Below, piece by piece: positions 36,101 through 44,649 of a stretch of 64,000 bases of DNA. The translations under genes and the position numbers were made by a program. The stretch's first letter is position 1. Every line of letters begins with the position of its first letter. The notes under the pieces are model-generated. The model made no database searches. It was given only the letters and a program-made list of their open reading frames with translations, and was not told the origin of the DNA. The DNA lies in NCBI RefSeq assembly GCF_027944005.1, contig NZ_AP027204.1:806001-870000 (forward strand). The letters run 5' to 3'. The DNA is from Polynucleobacter sp. SHI8. Its GTDB lineage: Bacteria > Pseudomonadota > Gammaproteobacteria > Burkholderiales > Burkholderiaceae.

Positions 36101-37338
36101 GTATGAAAACTGCAGCTCAGGCATTGGAAATATTGCTCTCGCAGGCAAAGGTTGTCCAACATTCCCAAACAGTTGTTTTACAAGAGGCTTTGGGTAGAGT
36201 TTTAGCAAAAGATGTGATGAGCACGGTGAATGTTCCGCCGATGGACAATACCCAAATGGATGGTTACGTTTTACGCGCCGAGGACATTACAGAGTCAGGT
36301 ACCATCCTACCAGTGACTCAACGGATACCTGCGGGTCATCTTGGAAAGACCCTAGAGCCGAATACTGCGGCAAGAATATTTACTGGGGCGACTATTCCTT
36401 TGGGGGCAACAGCAGTAGTGATGCAAGAAGATTGCGAAGTGCTAGGTTCTCCTGATGCATCAGGAATTAATTATCAGATCAAAGTGAATCACGTACCAAA
36501 AGTTGGTGAGTGGATTCGTGAAAAGGGTGAAGATATTCGTGAAAACACGGTTATTTTGCAAGCAGGAACATTTCTTCGTCCGCAAGAATTAGGCGTTGCA
36601 GCATCGTCTGGTATGACTCATTTGGAAGTCAAGGAGCGAGTAAAAGTAGCTTTATTTTTTACCGGCGATGAGCTTACATTACCTGGTCAGCCCTTAAAGC
36701 CTGGTGGTATCTATAATTCAAATCGAGATACCCTCATTGCTTGTGTAAAAGCATTGGGCTGTGACTATACAGATTTTGGTATTGTTCCAGACACATTAGA
36801 AGCAACCAGAAAAACGTTACGAGCCGCTGCTGTAGATCATGATTTAATTGTGACATCCGGTGGCGTATCGGTTGGTGAAGAAGATCATATTAAACCTGCT
36901 GTTCAGGCAGAAGGTGAATTGGATATGTGGCAAATTGCCATTAAGCCAGGAAAGCCTTTAGCTTTTGGCACCATCAAACGAAATCAGACAGAGCCAGCCT
37001 GGTTTATGGGGTTGCCCGGTAATCCCGTATCTAGCTTTGTTACTTTCCTTTTATTTGTGAAGCCTTTTATTCGAGCACTCCAAGGATCGCAAGTCAAGGA
37101 TGAACCGCGTTATGAATTAGAGGCTGATTTTGATTGGATTAAGCCTGATAAAAGAAATGAATTTTTACGGGTAAGAATTAATTCTCATGGAAAATTAGAG
37201 TTATATTCGAATCAAAGTTCAGGCGTTTTAACAAGTGCTGTATGGGCAGATGGCCTAGCGGATGTGCCTGCAGGACAACCTATTCGTAAAGGTGATAAGG
37301 TGCGATATATTCCCTTTTCACAACTCTTAGGGCATTAA
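36097..37338 (+). CDS. moeA: Molybdopterin molybdenumtransferase
   Basis: A 413-residue MoeA with the four-domain pattern: the N-terminal VNVPPMDNTQMDGYV segment, IRENGEDI-like loop, the catalytic domain around LIVTSGGVSVGEEDH and the GLPGNPVSSFVTF segment, and C-terminal domain. It inserts molybdate into adenylylated molybdopterin. Coupled to thrC by an ATGA overlap, as in related Burkholderiales. The product supplies the cofactor for molybdenum enzymes such as the pair at 10.3-13.1 kb. Confidence 0.94.
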   Translation: MSMKTAAQALEILLSQAKVVQHSQTVVLQEALGRVLAKDVMSTVNVPPMDNTQMDGYVLRAEDITESGTILPVTQRIPAGHLGKTLEPNTAARIFTGATIPLGATAVVMQEDCEVLGSPDASGINYQIKVNHVPKVGEWIREKGEDIRENTVILQAGTFLRPQELGVAASSGMTHLEVKERVKVALFFTGDELTLPGQPLKPGGIYNSNRDTLIACVKALGCDYTDFGIVPDTLEATRKTLRAAAVDHDLIVTSGGVSVGEEDHIKPAVQAEGELDMWQIAIKPGKPLAFGTIKRNQTEPAWFMGLPGNPVSSFVTFLLFVKPFIRALQGSQVKDEPRYELEADFDWIKPDKRNEFLRVRINSHGKLELYSNQSSGVLTSAVWADGLADVPAGQPIRKGDKVRYIPFSQLLGH

Positions 37339-37341
37339 GTC

Positions 37342-37599
37342 ATGAAAATCTCTATACGTTTTTTTGCCTCTCTCAAAGAAGTCTTAAAAACTGATTGTCT
37401 AGAAGAAGATCTACCCAATCACATTATTACTATGGGTGATTTAAGAGTGTATTTGTCCAAAAAAGATGCTCTATGGGCTGAAGCACTTGCACCACATAAG
37501 AACATTCGAGCCGCGCAAAATTTAGAAATGGTTTTGATGGAAGAACCCATTCAAGAAGGTGCAGAAATTGCTTTTTTTCCGCCAGTAACTGGAGGTTAA
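37342..37599 (+). CDS. moaD: Molybdopterin synthase sulfur carrier subunit
   Basis: An 85-residue ubiquitin-like protein ending in Gly-Gly, the residue pair that takes up sulfur as thiocarboxylate. It is the small subunit of molybdopterin synthase together with MoaE, whose ATG comes directly after the MoaD stop codon. Confidence 0.93.
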   Translation: MKISIRFFASLKEVLKTDCLEEDLPNHIITMGDLRVYLSKKDALWAEALAPHKNIRAAQNLEMVLMEEPIQEGAEIAFFPPVTGG

Positions 37600-38052
37600 A
37601 TGAAAATCGTTATTCAGACAGAAGACTTTGATGTTTCTACTGAATTAGAACTGCTTCGTCATGGACTGCCTGGTATTGGAGGGATTAACCTTTTTGTTGG
37701 AACAGTTCGTGACTCCCATCTAGGCGATGAGGTAGCGGCGATGGAGCTCGAGCATTATCCTGGTATGACTGAAAAATCCCTACAAGATATTGTCGATCAA
37801 GCGAAAAGTCGTTGGGATGTTTTGAATTCAACGATTATTCATCGTGTAGGTAAACTTTATCCTACTGATCAAATTGTATTAGTTGCGGTTGCGAGTACAC
37901 ACCGGAGTGATGCTTATGCTGCTTGTGAATTTATAATGGATTTTTTAAAAACATCAGCCCCTTTTTGGAAAAAAGAGTACACACCCGATGGTGCTAGGTG
38001 GGTTGATGCTAGAATTAGTGATGAAGAACGCTTAATGAAATGGAGAAAATAA
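37600..38052 (+). CDS. moaE: Molybdopterin synthase catalytic subunit
   Basis: A 150-residue MoaE. It converts precursor Z (cyclic pyranopterin monophosphate) to molybdopterin with two thiocarboxylated MoaD molecules. The conserved FVGTVRD and AFWKKEYTPDG type segments are visible, including the active lysine in WKKEYTPDG. GGAGG within the moaD end serves as the ribosome binding site. Its stop overlaps the following ATG. Confidence 0.94.
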   Translation: MKIVIQTEDFDVSTELELLRHGLPGIGGINLFVGTVRDSHLGDEVAAMELEHYPGMTEKSLQDIVDQAKSRWDVLNSTIIHRVGKLYPTDQIVLVAVASTHRSDAYAACEFIMDFLKTSAPFWKKEYTPDGARWVDARISDEERLMKWRK

Positions 38053-38774
38053 TGAAAGAATCAAGAAGAGCTTTTGTTATTGGGGGACTAACCTTGCCGT
38101 TAAGCCTGCCCTTTGTTGGCTGTGCTATTCAATCATTGCCACCAATAAAGACAACCCCAACACTCCAACCCACTCCATTAAATCTTCGTGAGGCTAGGGT
38201 AGGTCAGTCTTGGAAATATTTAAAGATCAATCAATTTAATTCTGACCCAATTGAATTAATTGAAGATCAAATTAGTGCTATTGAAAACGGGCAGATCATA
38301 ATTTCCCGTAAAGGTCAGAAAAGCCAGAACTTAGGAAATGAAGTTCAGTCGCCTTATGGCAAGCTATTGTCGGATTCGGATTGGGATGCAAGTCAGACCT
38401 ATCAGTCTGCAGTGCCTATTTATCTTAACCTGAATCAAATCAATTTATCTGACACCGTCAGGACAAACTATCAAGTTGGAAATTCTTCTTATCGATTGCC
38501 AATTGCAATAACCATTCGTCAATTAGGATGGGAAAGTATTACGATTTCTAGCGGCACTTTTACTGCAATGAAAATTGAGAAACTGATTCGGTTTCAGCAT
38601 AACGATTCATCAAGGTTAGATTCAACGCGTACTGATCGATATTGGTATTCTCCAGAAATTGGTCGCTGGGTAGTGCGTGAAACTAGTGGAACATACTTCA
38701 TTATGGCGGGATCTAGAAGGAATGACATGAAAGAAGATTTTCTTAGATATGAATTGCAATCTTGGTCTAAATAA
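38052..38774 (+). CDS. Unknown protein with Tat-type lipoprotein signal
   Basis: A 240-residue protein. The N-terminus has twin arginines (ESRRAFV), a hydrophobic run and a possible lipobox PFVGC, so it may be exported folded and lipidated. The rest is beta-rich with no motif I recognise. Its start codon overlaps the moaE stop (TAATG), so it is translated with the molybdopterin operon. A link between Tat export and cofactor genes is suggestive only. It differs from its neighbours in lacking any known family. Confidence 0.6.
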   Translation: MKESRRAFVIGGLTLPLSLPFVGCAIQSLPPIKTTPTLQPTPLNLREARVGQSWKYLKINQFNSDPIELIEDQISAIENGQIIISRKGQKSQNLGNEVQSPYGKLLSDSDWDASQTYQSAVPIYLNLNQINLSDTVRTNYQVGNSSYRLPIAITIRQLGWESITISSGTFTAMKIEKLIRFQHNDSSRLDSTRTDRYWYSPEIGRWVVRETSGTYFIMAGSRRNDMKEDFLRYELQSWSK

Positions 38775-38780
38775 TTTTAA

Positions 38781-39047
38781 TCAGGACTTAAAAAACTGCC
38801 TTTTTTTTAATCGAGGTAATTTCTTCACTTGATATTCAAGTCGCAATGCTTCTGATTGACTTGCGACTGTTTTGAATTCCAATAAAGTAACTGGTGTTCT
38901 GCCACGAGTATATTTTGCTCCAAGGCCAGCATTGTGACTGGCCAATCTTTTTTCTAAATCATTTGTAATACCTGTATACAAACTACCGTCGATACACTTT
39001 AATAGGTATATCACCCAAGATTTATCTAATGTGTTCGCATTTTTCAT
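38781..39047 (-). CDS. GIY-YIG domain small nuclease-like protein
   Basis: An 88-residue protein with the GIY-YIG core (WVIYLLKCIDGSLYTGITND), an Arg in KRLASHN and the Glu in SEALRLEYQVKKL. This is the UPF0213-type short family. DNA cleavage has not been shown for most members. It is on the opposite strand between the moa operon and clpB. Confidence 0.82.
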   Translation of the reverse strand: MKNANTLDKSWVIYLLKCIDGSLYTGITNDLEKRLASHNAGLGAKYTRGRTPVTLLEFKTVASQSEALRLEYQVKKLPRLKKRQFFKS

Positions 39048-39067
39048 GAATCTATTTTAGTCGGGCT

Positions 39068-39100
39068 CTTGAAAAGTTCAGGTTTGGACGTATCTATAGG
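39068..39100 (+). promoter_or_regulatory. Possible heat-shock (sigma-32) promoter of clpB
   Basis: CTTGAAA (39068-39074) matches the -35 of sigma-32 promoters, followed after about 14 bases by a GTATCTAT sequence that only partly fits the CCCCATnT -10. It lies 34-66 bases upstream of the clpB GTG, as expected for a heat-shock gene. Confidence 0.4.
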
Positions 39101-39133
39101 GTATGAATAAATTCTTAATGAATGGAGAATCCT

Positions 39134-41722
39134 GTGAGAATTGAAAAACTAACTACTAAGTTTCAAGAAGCCTTGGCTGAAGGTCAAAGCATGGCAGTCA
39201 GTGCTGACAATCAATTTATTGAGCCAGAACATGTGTTGTTGGCTCTTTTAAATGACAAAGAGGGATCTGCCCGAAGTTTATTAACCAGGGCAGGTGTCAA
39301 TACTTCTGCGTTAGAAAAAAGTATTGAGACCATCGCGCAAAAATTACCTCAGGTTGAAGGCTCGGGTGATGTTCAGGTTGGTCGAAGTCTAGGTGCTTGG
39401 TTAAACCTAACAGAAAAAGAGGCCAATAAGCGTGGGGATCAGTTTGTTGCTGTTGAATTATTTTTATTAGTGTTGGCGGATGATAAAGGTGATTTAGGAA
39501 AGGCTGCTAAAGCAGCAGGATTGTCCCGTAAAAGTTTAGAAGCGACCATTGATGCAGTCCGAGGAGGGCAGTCTGTGAATAGTAATGATGCAGAAAGTCA
39601 ACGTGAAGCGCTGAAAAAATATACAGTCGATTTAACGGAACGTGCACGTATGGGTAAACTCGACCCTGTGATTGGGCGTGATGATGAGATTCGTCGCGTT
39701 ATTCAAATTTTAATGCGTCGCACTAAAAATAATCCAGTGTTGATTGGTGAGCCTGGTGTAGGAAAAACAGCTATCGTTGAAGGACTTGCGCAGCGGATAG
39801 TAAATGGTGAAGTTCCGGAGTCACTAAAGAATAAACGTGTGCTAGTTTTAGACATGGCTTTACTCTTAGCTGGCGCAAAATTTCGTGGTGAGTTTGAGGA
39901 GCGTTTAAAAGCTGTTTTATCTGATATAGCTAAAGATGAAGGTCAAACAATTGTTTTCATCGATGAAATTCACACCATGGTTGGTGCTGGCAAAACAGAA
40001 GGATCGATGGATGCCGGCAATATGCTAAAGCCAGCTCTCGCTCGAGGGGAGTTACATTGTATTGGTGCAACAACTTTAGATGAGTACCGTAAGTATATTG
40101 AAAAAGATGCAGCTCTTGAGCGACGCTTTCAAAAGGTACTTGTAGATGAGCCCAGTGTTGAGGCAACCATTGCGATTCTTCGTGGCTTACAAGAACGTTA
40201 TGAGTTACATCATGGCGTAGAAATTACTGATCCAGCGATTGTGGCTGCGGCAGAGCTTTCTCATCGATATATTACCGATCGTTTTTTACCGGACAAAGCC
40301 ATTGATTTAATTGATGAGGCTGCCTCAAGAATTAAGATGGAAATTGATTCAAAGCCTGAAGTGATGGATAAGTTAGAGCGTCGCATTATTCAATTAAAAA
40401 TTGAACGAGAGGCGGTGAAAAAAGAAAAAGATGAAGCTTCTATTAAGCGTTTTGACTTGATTGAAGAGGAAATTAGCCGCCTAGGAAAAGAGTTGGCAGA
40501 TCTTGAAGAAATTTGGAAGTCAGAAAAAGGTGCTGCGCAGGGTACGGCACACATTAAAGAAGAAATTGATCGAGTAAGAGCAGATATTGTTAAGTTACAA
40601 CGAGAGGGTAAGCTCGATAAAGTAGCGGAGTTGCAGTATGGAAAATTACCCGAGTTGGAGGGTAAGTTAAAGAGTGCTGCCACAGCTGAAGAAGTTCCTG
40701 GAGTGAAGAAAAATAAACTCTTAAGAACCCAAGTGGGGGCTGAAGAAATTGCGGAAGTCGTTTCTCGTGCCACCGGGATACCTGTTTCGAAAATGATGCA
40801 GGGTGAAAGAGATAAGTTACTTAGCATGGAAGAAAAGTTGCACGATCGGGTGGTGGGTCAAGATGATGCAATAGCCGCCGTCGCCAATGCCATTCGGAGA
40901 TCGAGGGCAGGTTTATCTGATGAAGGGAGACCTTATGGTTCCTTCTTATTTTTAGGTCCTACAGGCGTTGGTAAAACAGAATTATGCAAAGCTTTAGCCT
41001 CTTTTTTGTTTGATAGCGATGAGCATATGATTCGGATTGACATGAGTGAGTTCATGGAAAAACATAGTGTGTCAAGACTCATAGGAGCCCCTCCAGGATA
41101 TGTGGGGTATGAAGAGGGTGGGTATTTAACTGAGCTTGTTAGGCGTAAACCATACAGTGTGATTTTGCTAGATGAAATTGAGAAGGCTCATCCAGATGTA
41201 TTTAATGTCTTGTTGCAAGTACTAGATGATGGTCGCATGACGGATGGTCAAGGTCGAACTGTCGATTTTAAAAACACAGTGATCGTCATGACCAGTAATC
41301 TCGGTTCACCTATTATTCAGGCGATGGTGGGTCAGCCTCAAGAAGATATTCATGATGCGGTATGGAATGAAGTAAAAGATCATTTTCGTCCAGAGTTCTT
41401 AAATCGCATTGATGAAGTGGTTGTTTTCCACGCATTGGATAAAGCCCAAATTACATCCATTGCAAAGATTCAGTTACAGCGCTTAATTGAACGTTTAGCG
41501 AAGATGGATATGCAGCTCTATGTGAGTGATGCTGCTTTATTAAAAATTGCGGATGCAGGGTTTGATCCAGTATTTGGAGCAAGACCATTGAAGCGAGCGA
41601 TTCAGCAATCGATTGAAAATCCGATTTCGAAATTGATTTTGGAGGGTAAATTTGGTCCTAAAGACTTAATTCCGGTTGATGTTGAAAATAATGAGTTCGT
41701 TTTCACCAGAAAAGTCCATTAA
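39134..41722 (+). CDS. clpB: ClpB disaggregase
   Basis: A Hsp100 ATPase that, with DnaK, rescues aggregated proteins. Starting at GTG 39134 the product is 862 residues and begins MRIEKLTTKFQ as in E. coli; GGAG lies six bases before. The ATG at 39122 would add four residues and is less likely. Walker A boxes are G205-T212 and G608-T615, with the coiled-coil middle domain between them. All core elements are intact. E. coli also has an internal start for a short form; I did not find clear evidence for it here. Confidence 0.95.
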   Translation: MRIEKLTTKFQEALAEGQSMAVSADNQFIEPEHVLLALLNDKEGSARSLLTRAGVNTSALEKSIETIAQKLPQVEGSGDVQVGRSLGAWLNLTEKEANKRGDQFVAVELFLLVLADDKGDLGKAAKAAGLSRKSLEATIDAVRGGQSVNSNDAESQREALKKYTVDLTERARMGKLDPVIGRDDEIRRVIQILMRRTKNNPVLIGEPGVGKTAIVEGLAQRIVNGEVPESLKNKRVLVLDMALLLAGAKFRGEFEERLKAVLSDIAKDEGQTIVFIDEIHTMVGAGKTEGSMDAGNMLKPALARGELHCIGATTLDEYRKYIEKDAALERRFQKVLVDEPSVEATIAILRGLQERYELHHGVEITDPAIVAAAELSHRYITDRFLPDKAIDLIDEAASRIKMEIDSKPEVMDKLERRIIQLKIEREAVKKEKDEASIKRFDLIEEEISRLGKELADLEEIWKSEKGAAQGTAHIKEEIDRVRADIVKLQREGKLDKVAELQYGKLPELEGKLKSAATAEEVPGVKKNKLLRTQVGAEEIAEVVSRATGIPVSKMMQGERDKLLSMEEKLHDRVVGQDDAIAAVANAIRRSRAGLSDEGRPYGSFLFLGPTGVGKTELCKALASFLFDSDEHMIRIDMSEFMEKHSVSRLIGAPPGYVGYEEGGYLTELVRRKPYSVILLDEIEKAHPDVFNVLLQVLDDGRMTDGQGRTVDFKNTVIVMTSNLGSPIIQAMVGQPQEDIHDAVWNEVKDHFRPEFLNRIDEVVVFHALDKAQITSIAKIQLQRLIERLAKMDMQLYVSDAALLKIADAGFDPVFGARPLKRAIQQSIENPISKLILEGKFGPKDLIPVDVENNEFVFTRKVH

Positions 41723-41737
41723 TCGTAAAATAGGGGG

Positions 41738-42943
41738 ATGAATTCAAATAAAAAAGATGTGGAGATTATTAGTTTAATTGGCTTAGCCCATAGTATTTCT
41801 CATTTTTTTCATTTAATCATTGCCCCTTTATTTCCCTGGATTAAAGAAGAGTTTGGCCTAACGTATGCCGAGTTAGGATTATTGATGACCACTTTCTATG
41901 TGGTTTCCTCAGTCGTACAGTCTACAAGTGGGCTCCTAGTTGATCGTTACGGAGCTCGTCCTCTATTGTTCATTGGGATTTTTTTCCTGATGATCAGCGC
42001 TTTTATACTTGGGTTATCACAAACATACACCATGTTGCTCATCGGGGTGTCTATTGCCGGCATTGGTAATGGAGTTTTTCACCCGGTGGATTACACCATG
42101 ATCAATCATCTTGTAAAACAGAAGAACTTAGCCCACGCATATTCGGTTCATGGTGTCACGGGATATCTTGGCTGGGCTGCCGCACCTTTATTTTTATTGA
42201 GTTTGACTGCTTTGTTTGATAGTTGGCGCGTCGCACAGTTTGGCGCTGGAATACTTGCGGGTGTTGTTTTGCTTATTTTGCTATACCGACGTAAACAACT
42301 AGAAGATGATGTGGTTGAAGAAAACCAACTAGAAGAAAATGCACCGATTGCGACCTTAGCAATTTTTAAATTGCCCAGCATGTGGATGAGTTGGTTATTT
42401 TTTTACTTAACCTCATTTGGCTTTGCTGGAATTCAGAGCTTTTCATCTAGCGCTTTGGTGGATATTTACCAAATTCCAATTAGTTTGACGGCATCCTCCT
42501 ATACCTTATTCATGATTTGTAGTGCTCTAGGCTTAATTGCAGGTGGTTTTGTGGCAACTAAAATATCTGATCCTGACCGAGTGATTACAACCGCATTCCT
42601 GATTTCTGGGGTGATGGCAATTGTGACAGGGATGGGAATATTCCCTGGGTGGACGGTTCCAGTTTTATTCGCCCTCATGGGGTTTGGTGGTGGCATGGCA
42701 GGACCTGCGCGAGATCTGATGGTGCGGGCTGGAACACCCAAAGGAGCTTCTGGTCGCATTTTTGGCCTAGTTTATTCGGGTATAGATTTTGGGGCTGCTT
42801 CAGGCCCAGTCTTGTTTGGGCTCTTTATGGACTGGAAAAGTCCTGAGATTATTTTTTACTCCATTGCAGTGTTGCAACTATTTGCTGTATTAGTGGCTCA
42901 CCTCTTAAATCAGCATAATAAAAATAAATTAGCCGTTATTTAA
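41738..42943 (+). CDS. MFS transporter, fosmidomycin-resistance (Fsr)-like
   Basis: A 401-residue membrane protein with 12 hydrophobic segments. The N-terminal SHFFHLIIAPLFPWIKEEF and the VDRYGARPLL loop resemble Fsr-type major facilitator exporters. The actual substrate is unknown. GGGGG-like ribosome binding bases lie just before the ATG, 15 bases after clpB, so it may be cotranscribed. Confidence 0.75.
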   Translation: MNSNKKDVEIISLIGLAHSISHFFHLIIAPLFPWIKEEFGLTYAELGLLMTTFYVVSSVVQSTSGLLVDRYGARPLLFIGIFFLMISAFILGLSQTYTMLLIGVSIAGIGNGVFHPVDYTMINHLVKQKNLAHAYSVHGVTGYLGWAAAPLFLLSLTALFDSWRVAQFGAGILAGVVLLILLYRRKQLEDDVVEENQLEENAPIATLAIFKLPSMWMSWLFFYLTSFGFAGIQSFSSSALVDIYQIPISLTASSYTLFMICSALGLIAGGFVATKISDPDRVITTAFLISGVMAIVTGMGIFPGWTVPVLFALMGFGGGMAGPARDLMVRAGTPKGASGRIFGLVYSGIDFGAASGPVLFGLFMDWKSPEIIFYSIAVLQLFAVLVAHLLNQHNKNKLAVI

Positions 42944-42959
42944 GTCAAATCCTCAATTA

Positions 42960-42983
42960 ATTTCACATTGTGAAATGCATTTC
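42960..42983. promoter_or_regulatory. Overlapping palindromes upstream of aceA
   Basis: ATTTCACATTGTGAAAT (42960-42976) is a perfect 8-base dyad with a one-base centre; GAAATGCATTTC (42972-42983) is a second perfect palindrome sharing its GAAAT half. The half-site resembles an IclR-like box half. Likely operator for a glyoxylate regulator, but the regulator is unknown. Confidence 0.45.
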
Positions 42984-43041
42984 CTATCAGTAAAAATACC
43001 TACTTCAATAAGTTAATAAAATATCTTAAATAATGAATTTT

Positions 43042-43060
43042 CATTTCATAATTTGAAATG
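43042..43060. promoter_or_regulatory. Palindrome CATTTCA-N5-TGAAATG upstream of aceA
   Basis: Perfect seven-base arms with a five-base centre, using the same TTTCA/TGAAA half-sites as the palindromes at 42960-42983. The repeated use of one half-site 80 bases apart suggests a shared binding protein. Confidence 0.45.
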
Positions 43061-43146
43061 TAATGTATAAATCATTGATTTTTAATAATTAAAAATATTA
43101 AATAAAGATGGTCTTTGCGCTTGTGTTGCAGAGCAAAAATTCTTAC

Positions 43147-43162
43147 AGTCTTATATAAGACT
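43147..43162. promoter_or_regulatory. 16-base perfect palindrome in the aceA leader
   Basis: AGTCTTATATAAGACT is a perfect dyad 57-72 bases upstream of the aceA start. It contains a TATAAG, so it may be a -10 region overlapped by an operator, or an RNA hairpin in the leader. Confidence 0.4.
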
Positions 43163-43218
43163 TTTACATATTTACTTTTTATGAATCACCGTTTTGTAAT
43201 ACATTTTTGGAGAATGAA

Positions 43219-44517
43219 ATGAAGACACGTCAAGAAGCTGCAGCAGAAATTCAGAAAGATTGGGATACCAACCCGCGTTGGAAAGGTATTCAACGTAACT
43301 ACACTGCGGATGATGTTGTCCGTTTGAGAGGTTCTTTACATGTTGAGCATACTTTAGCTCGTCATGGTGCAGAAAAATTATGGAATATGGTCAACAATGA
43401 GGCTTATATCAATTGTTTGGGTGCTTTGACAGGTGGGCAAGCAATGCAACAGGTTAAAGCTGGTATCAAAGCAATTTACCTCTCAGGCTGGCAAGTAGCG
43501 GCTGATGCTAATAGTGGTGCAGAAATGTATCCTGATCAATCTCTCTACCCAGTTGACTCAGTTCCTAAAGTCGTCGAAAGAATTAACAACACATTTAAAC
43601 GTGCTGATGAGATTCAGTGGTCAAAAGGTTTAAATCCTGGCGATGCTGGTTACATTGATTACTTTGCACCAATCGTAGCTGATGCTGAAGCTGGTTTTGG
43701 TGGCGTTCTCAATGGCTTTGAATTAATGAAGTCGATGATTGAGTCTGGTGCTGCTGGTGTGCACTTTGAAGATCAATTAGCTTCTGTAAAAAAATGCGGT
43801 CACATGGGTGGTAAGGTATTAGTGCCAACGACAGAAGCCGTACAAAAATTGAATTCTGCACGTCTTGCTGCTGACGTATTGGGTGTGCCAACTTTGATTC
43901 TAGCCAGAACGGATGCTGAAGCAGCTGATTTATTGACTTCTGACTATGATGAAAATGACAAGCCATTTATTACAGGTGAAAGAACTGCTGAAGGCTTCTA
44001 TAAAACACGTAAAGGTCTTGATCAAGCGATTTCTCGTGGCGTTGCATATGCTGCGTATGCTGATATGGTTTGGTGTGAAACTGGTTCTCCTGATCTTGCA
44101 TTTGCGCAAAAATTTGCTGAGGCGGTACGTTCGAAGTATCCTGGTAAATTACTCGCTTATAACTGCTCACCTTCCTTTAATTGGAAAAAGAACTTGGATG
44201 ATGCAACGATTGCAAAATTCCAACGTGAATTAGGTGCAATGGGTTATAAGTATCAATTTATTACATTAGCTGGCATTCATTCTATGTGGTACAACATGTA
44301 TGACTTGGCTCAAGATTATGCGCAGCGTGGTATGTCTGCATATGTAGAAAAAGTTCAAGAGCCAGAATTCGCGGCACGTGAACGTGGTTACAGTTTCGTT
44401 TCACATCAACAAGAAGTAGGAACAGGTTATTTTGATGATGTAACGACTGTGATTCAAGGTGGTACATCTTCTGTAACAGCACTCACTGGTTCTACTGAAG
44501 AAGAGCAATTCCACTAA
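43219..44517 (+). CDS. aceA: Isocitrate lyase
   Basis: A 432-residue enzyme that splits isocitrate into succinate and glyoxylate, the first glyoxylate-shunt step. The active-site KKCGH motif contains C193, and the surrounding residues (HFEDQLASVKKCGHMGG) are intact. It starts at ATG 43219; GGAG (43209-43212) is seven bases before. A TTG at 43207 is in frame but has no support. Malate synthase is not in the window. The upstream 260 bases are AT-rich with several palindromes, so the gene is probably regulated by carbon source. It ends with a strong terminator. Confidence 0.97.
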   Translation: MKTRQEAAAEIQKDWDTNPRWKGIQRNYTADDVVRLRGSLHVEHTLARHGAEKLWNMVNNEAYINCLGALTGGQAMQQVKAGIKAIYLSGWQVAADANSGAEMYPDQSLYPVDSVPKVVERINNTFKRADEIQWSKGLNPGDAGYIDYFAPIVADAEAGFGGVLNGFELMKSMIESGAAGVHFEDQLASVKKCGHMGGKVLVPTTEAVQKLNSARLAADVLGVPTLILARTDAEAADLLTSDYDENDKPFITGERTAEGFYKTRKGLDQAISRGVAYAAYADMVWCETGSPDLAFAQKFAEAVRSKYPGKLLAYNCSPSFNWKKNLDDATIAKFQRELGAMGYKYQFITLAGIHSMWYNMYDLAQDYAQRGMSAYVEKVQEPEFAARERGYSFVSHQQEVGTGYFDDVTTVIQGGTSSVTALTGSTEEEQFH

Positions 44518-44552
44518 TAGTTTTTGTTCATTACCTATGAACGCTAGAAGAG

Positions 44553-44579
44553 CCCGAGGACATAATCCTCGGGTTTTTT
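44553..44579 (+). terminator. Rho-independent terminator of aceA
   Basis: CCCGAGGA and TCCTCGGG form an eight-base GC-rich stem around a five-base loop, followed by six T. It sits 36 bases after the aceA stop. Confidence 0.93.
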
Positions 44580-44649
44580 CTTTTGTAAAAATTCGTTCGT
44601 CAACGTAAACTGGATGTAGACGTTATAAGTAAAACTTAAGGGAGTTCGA

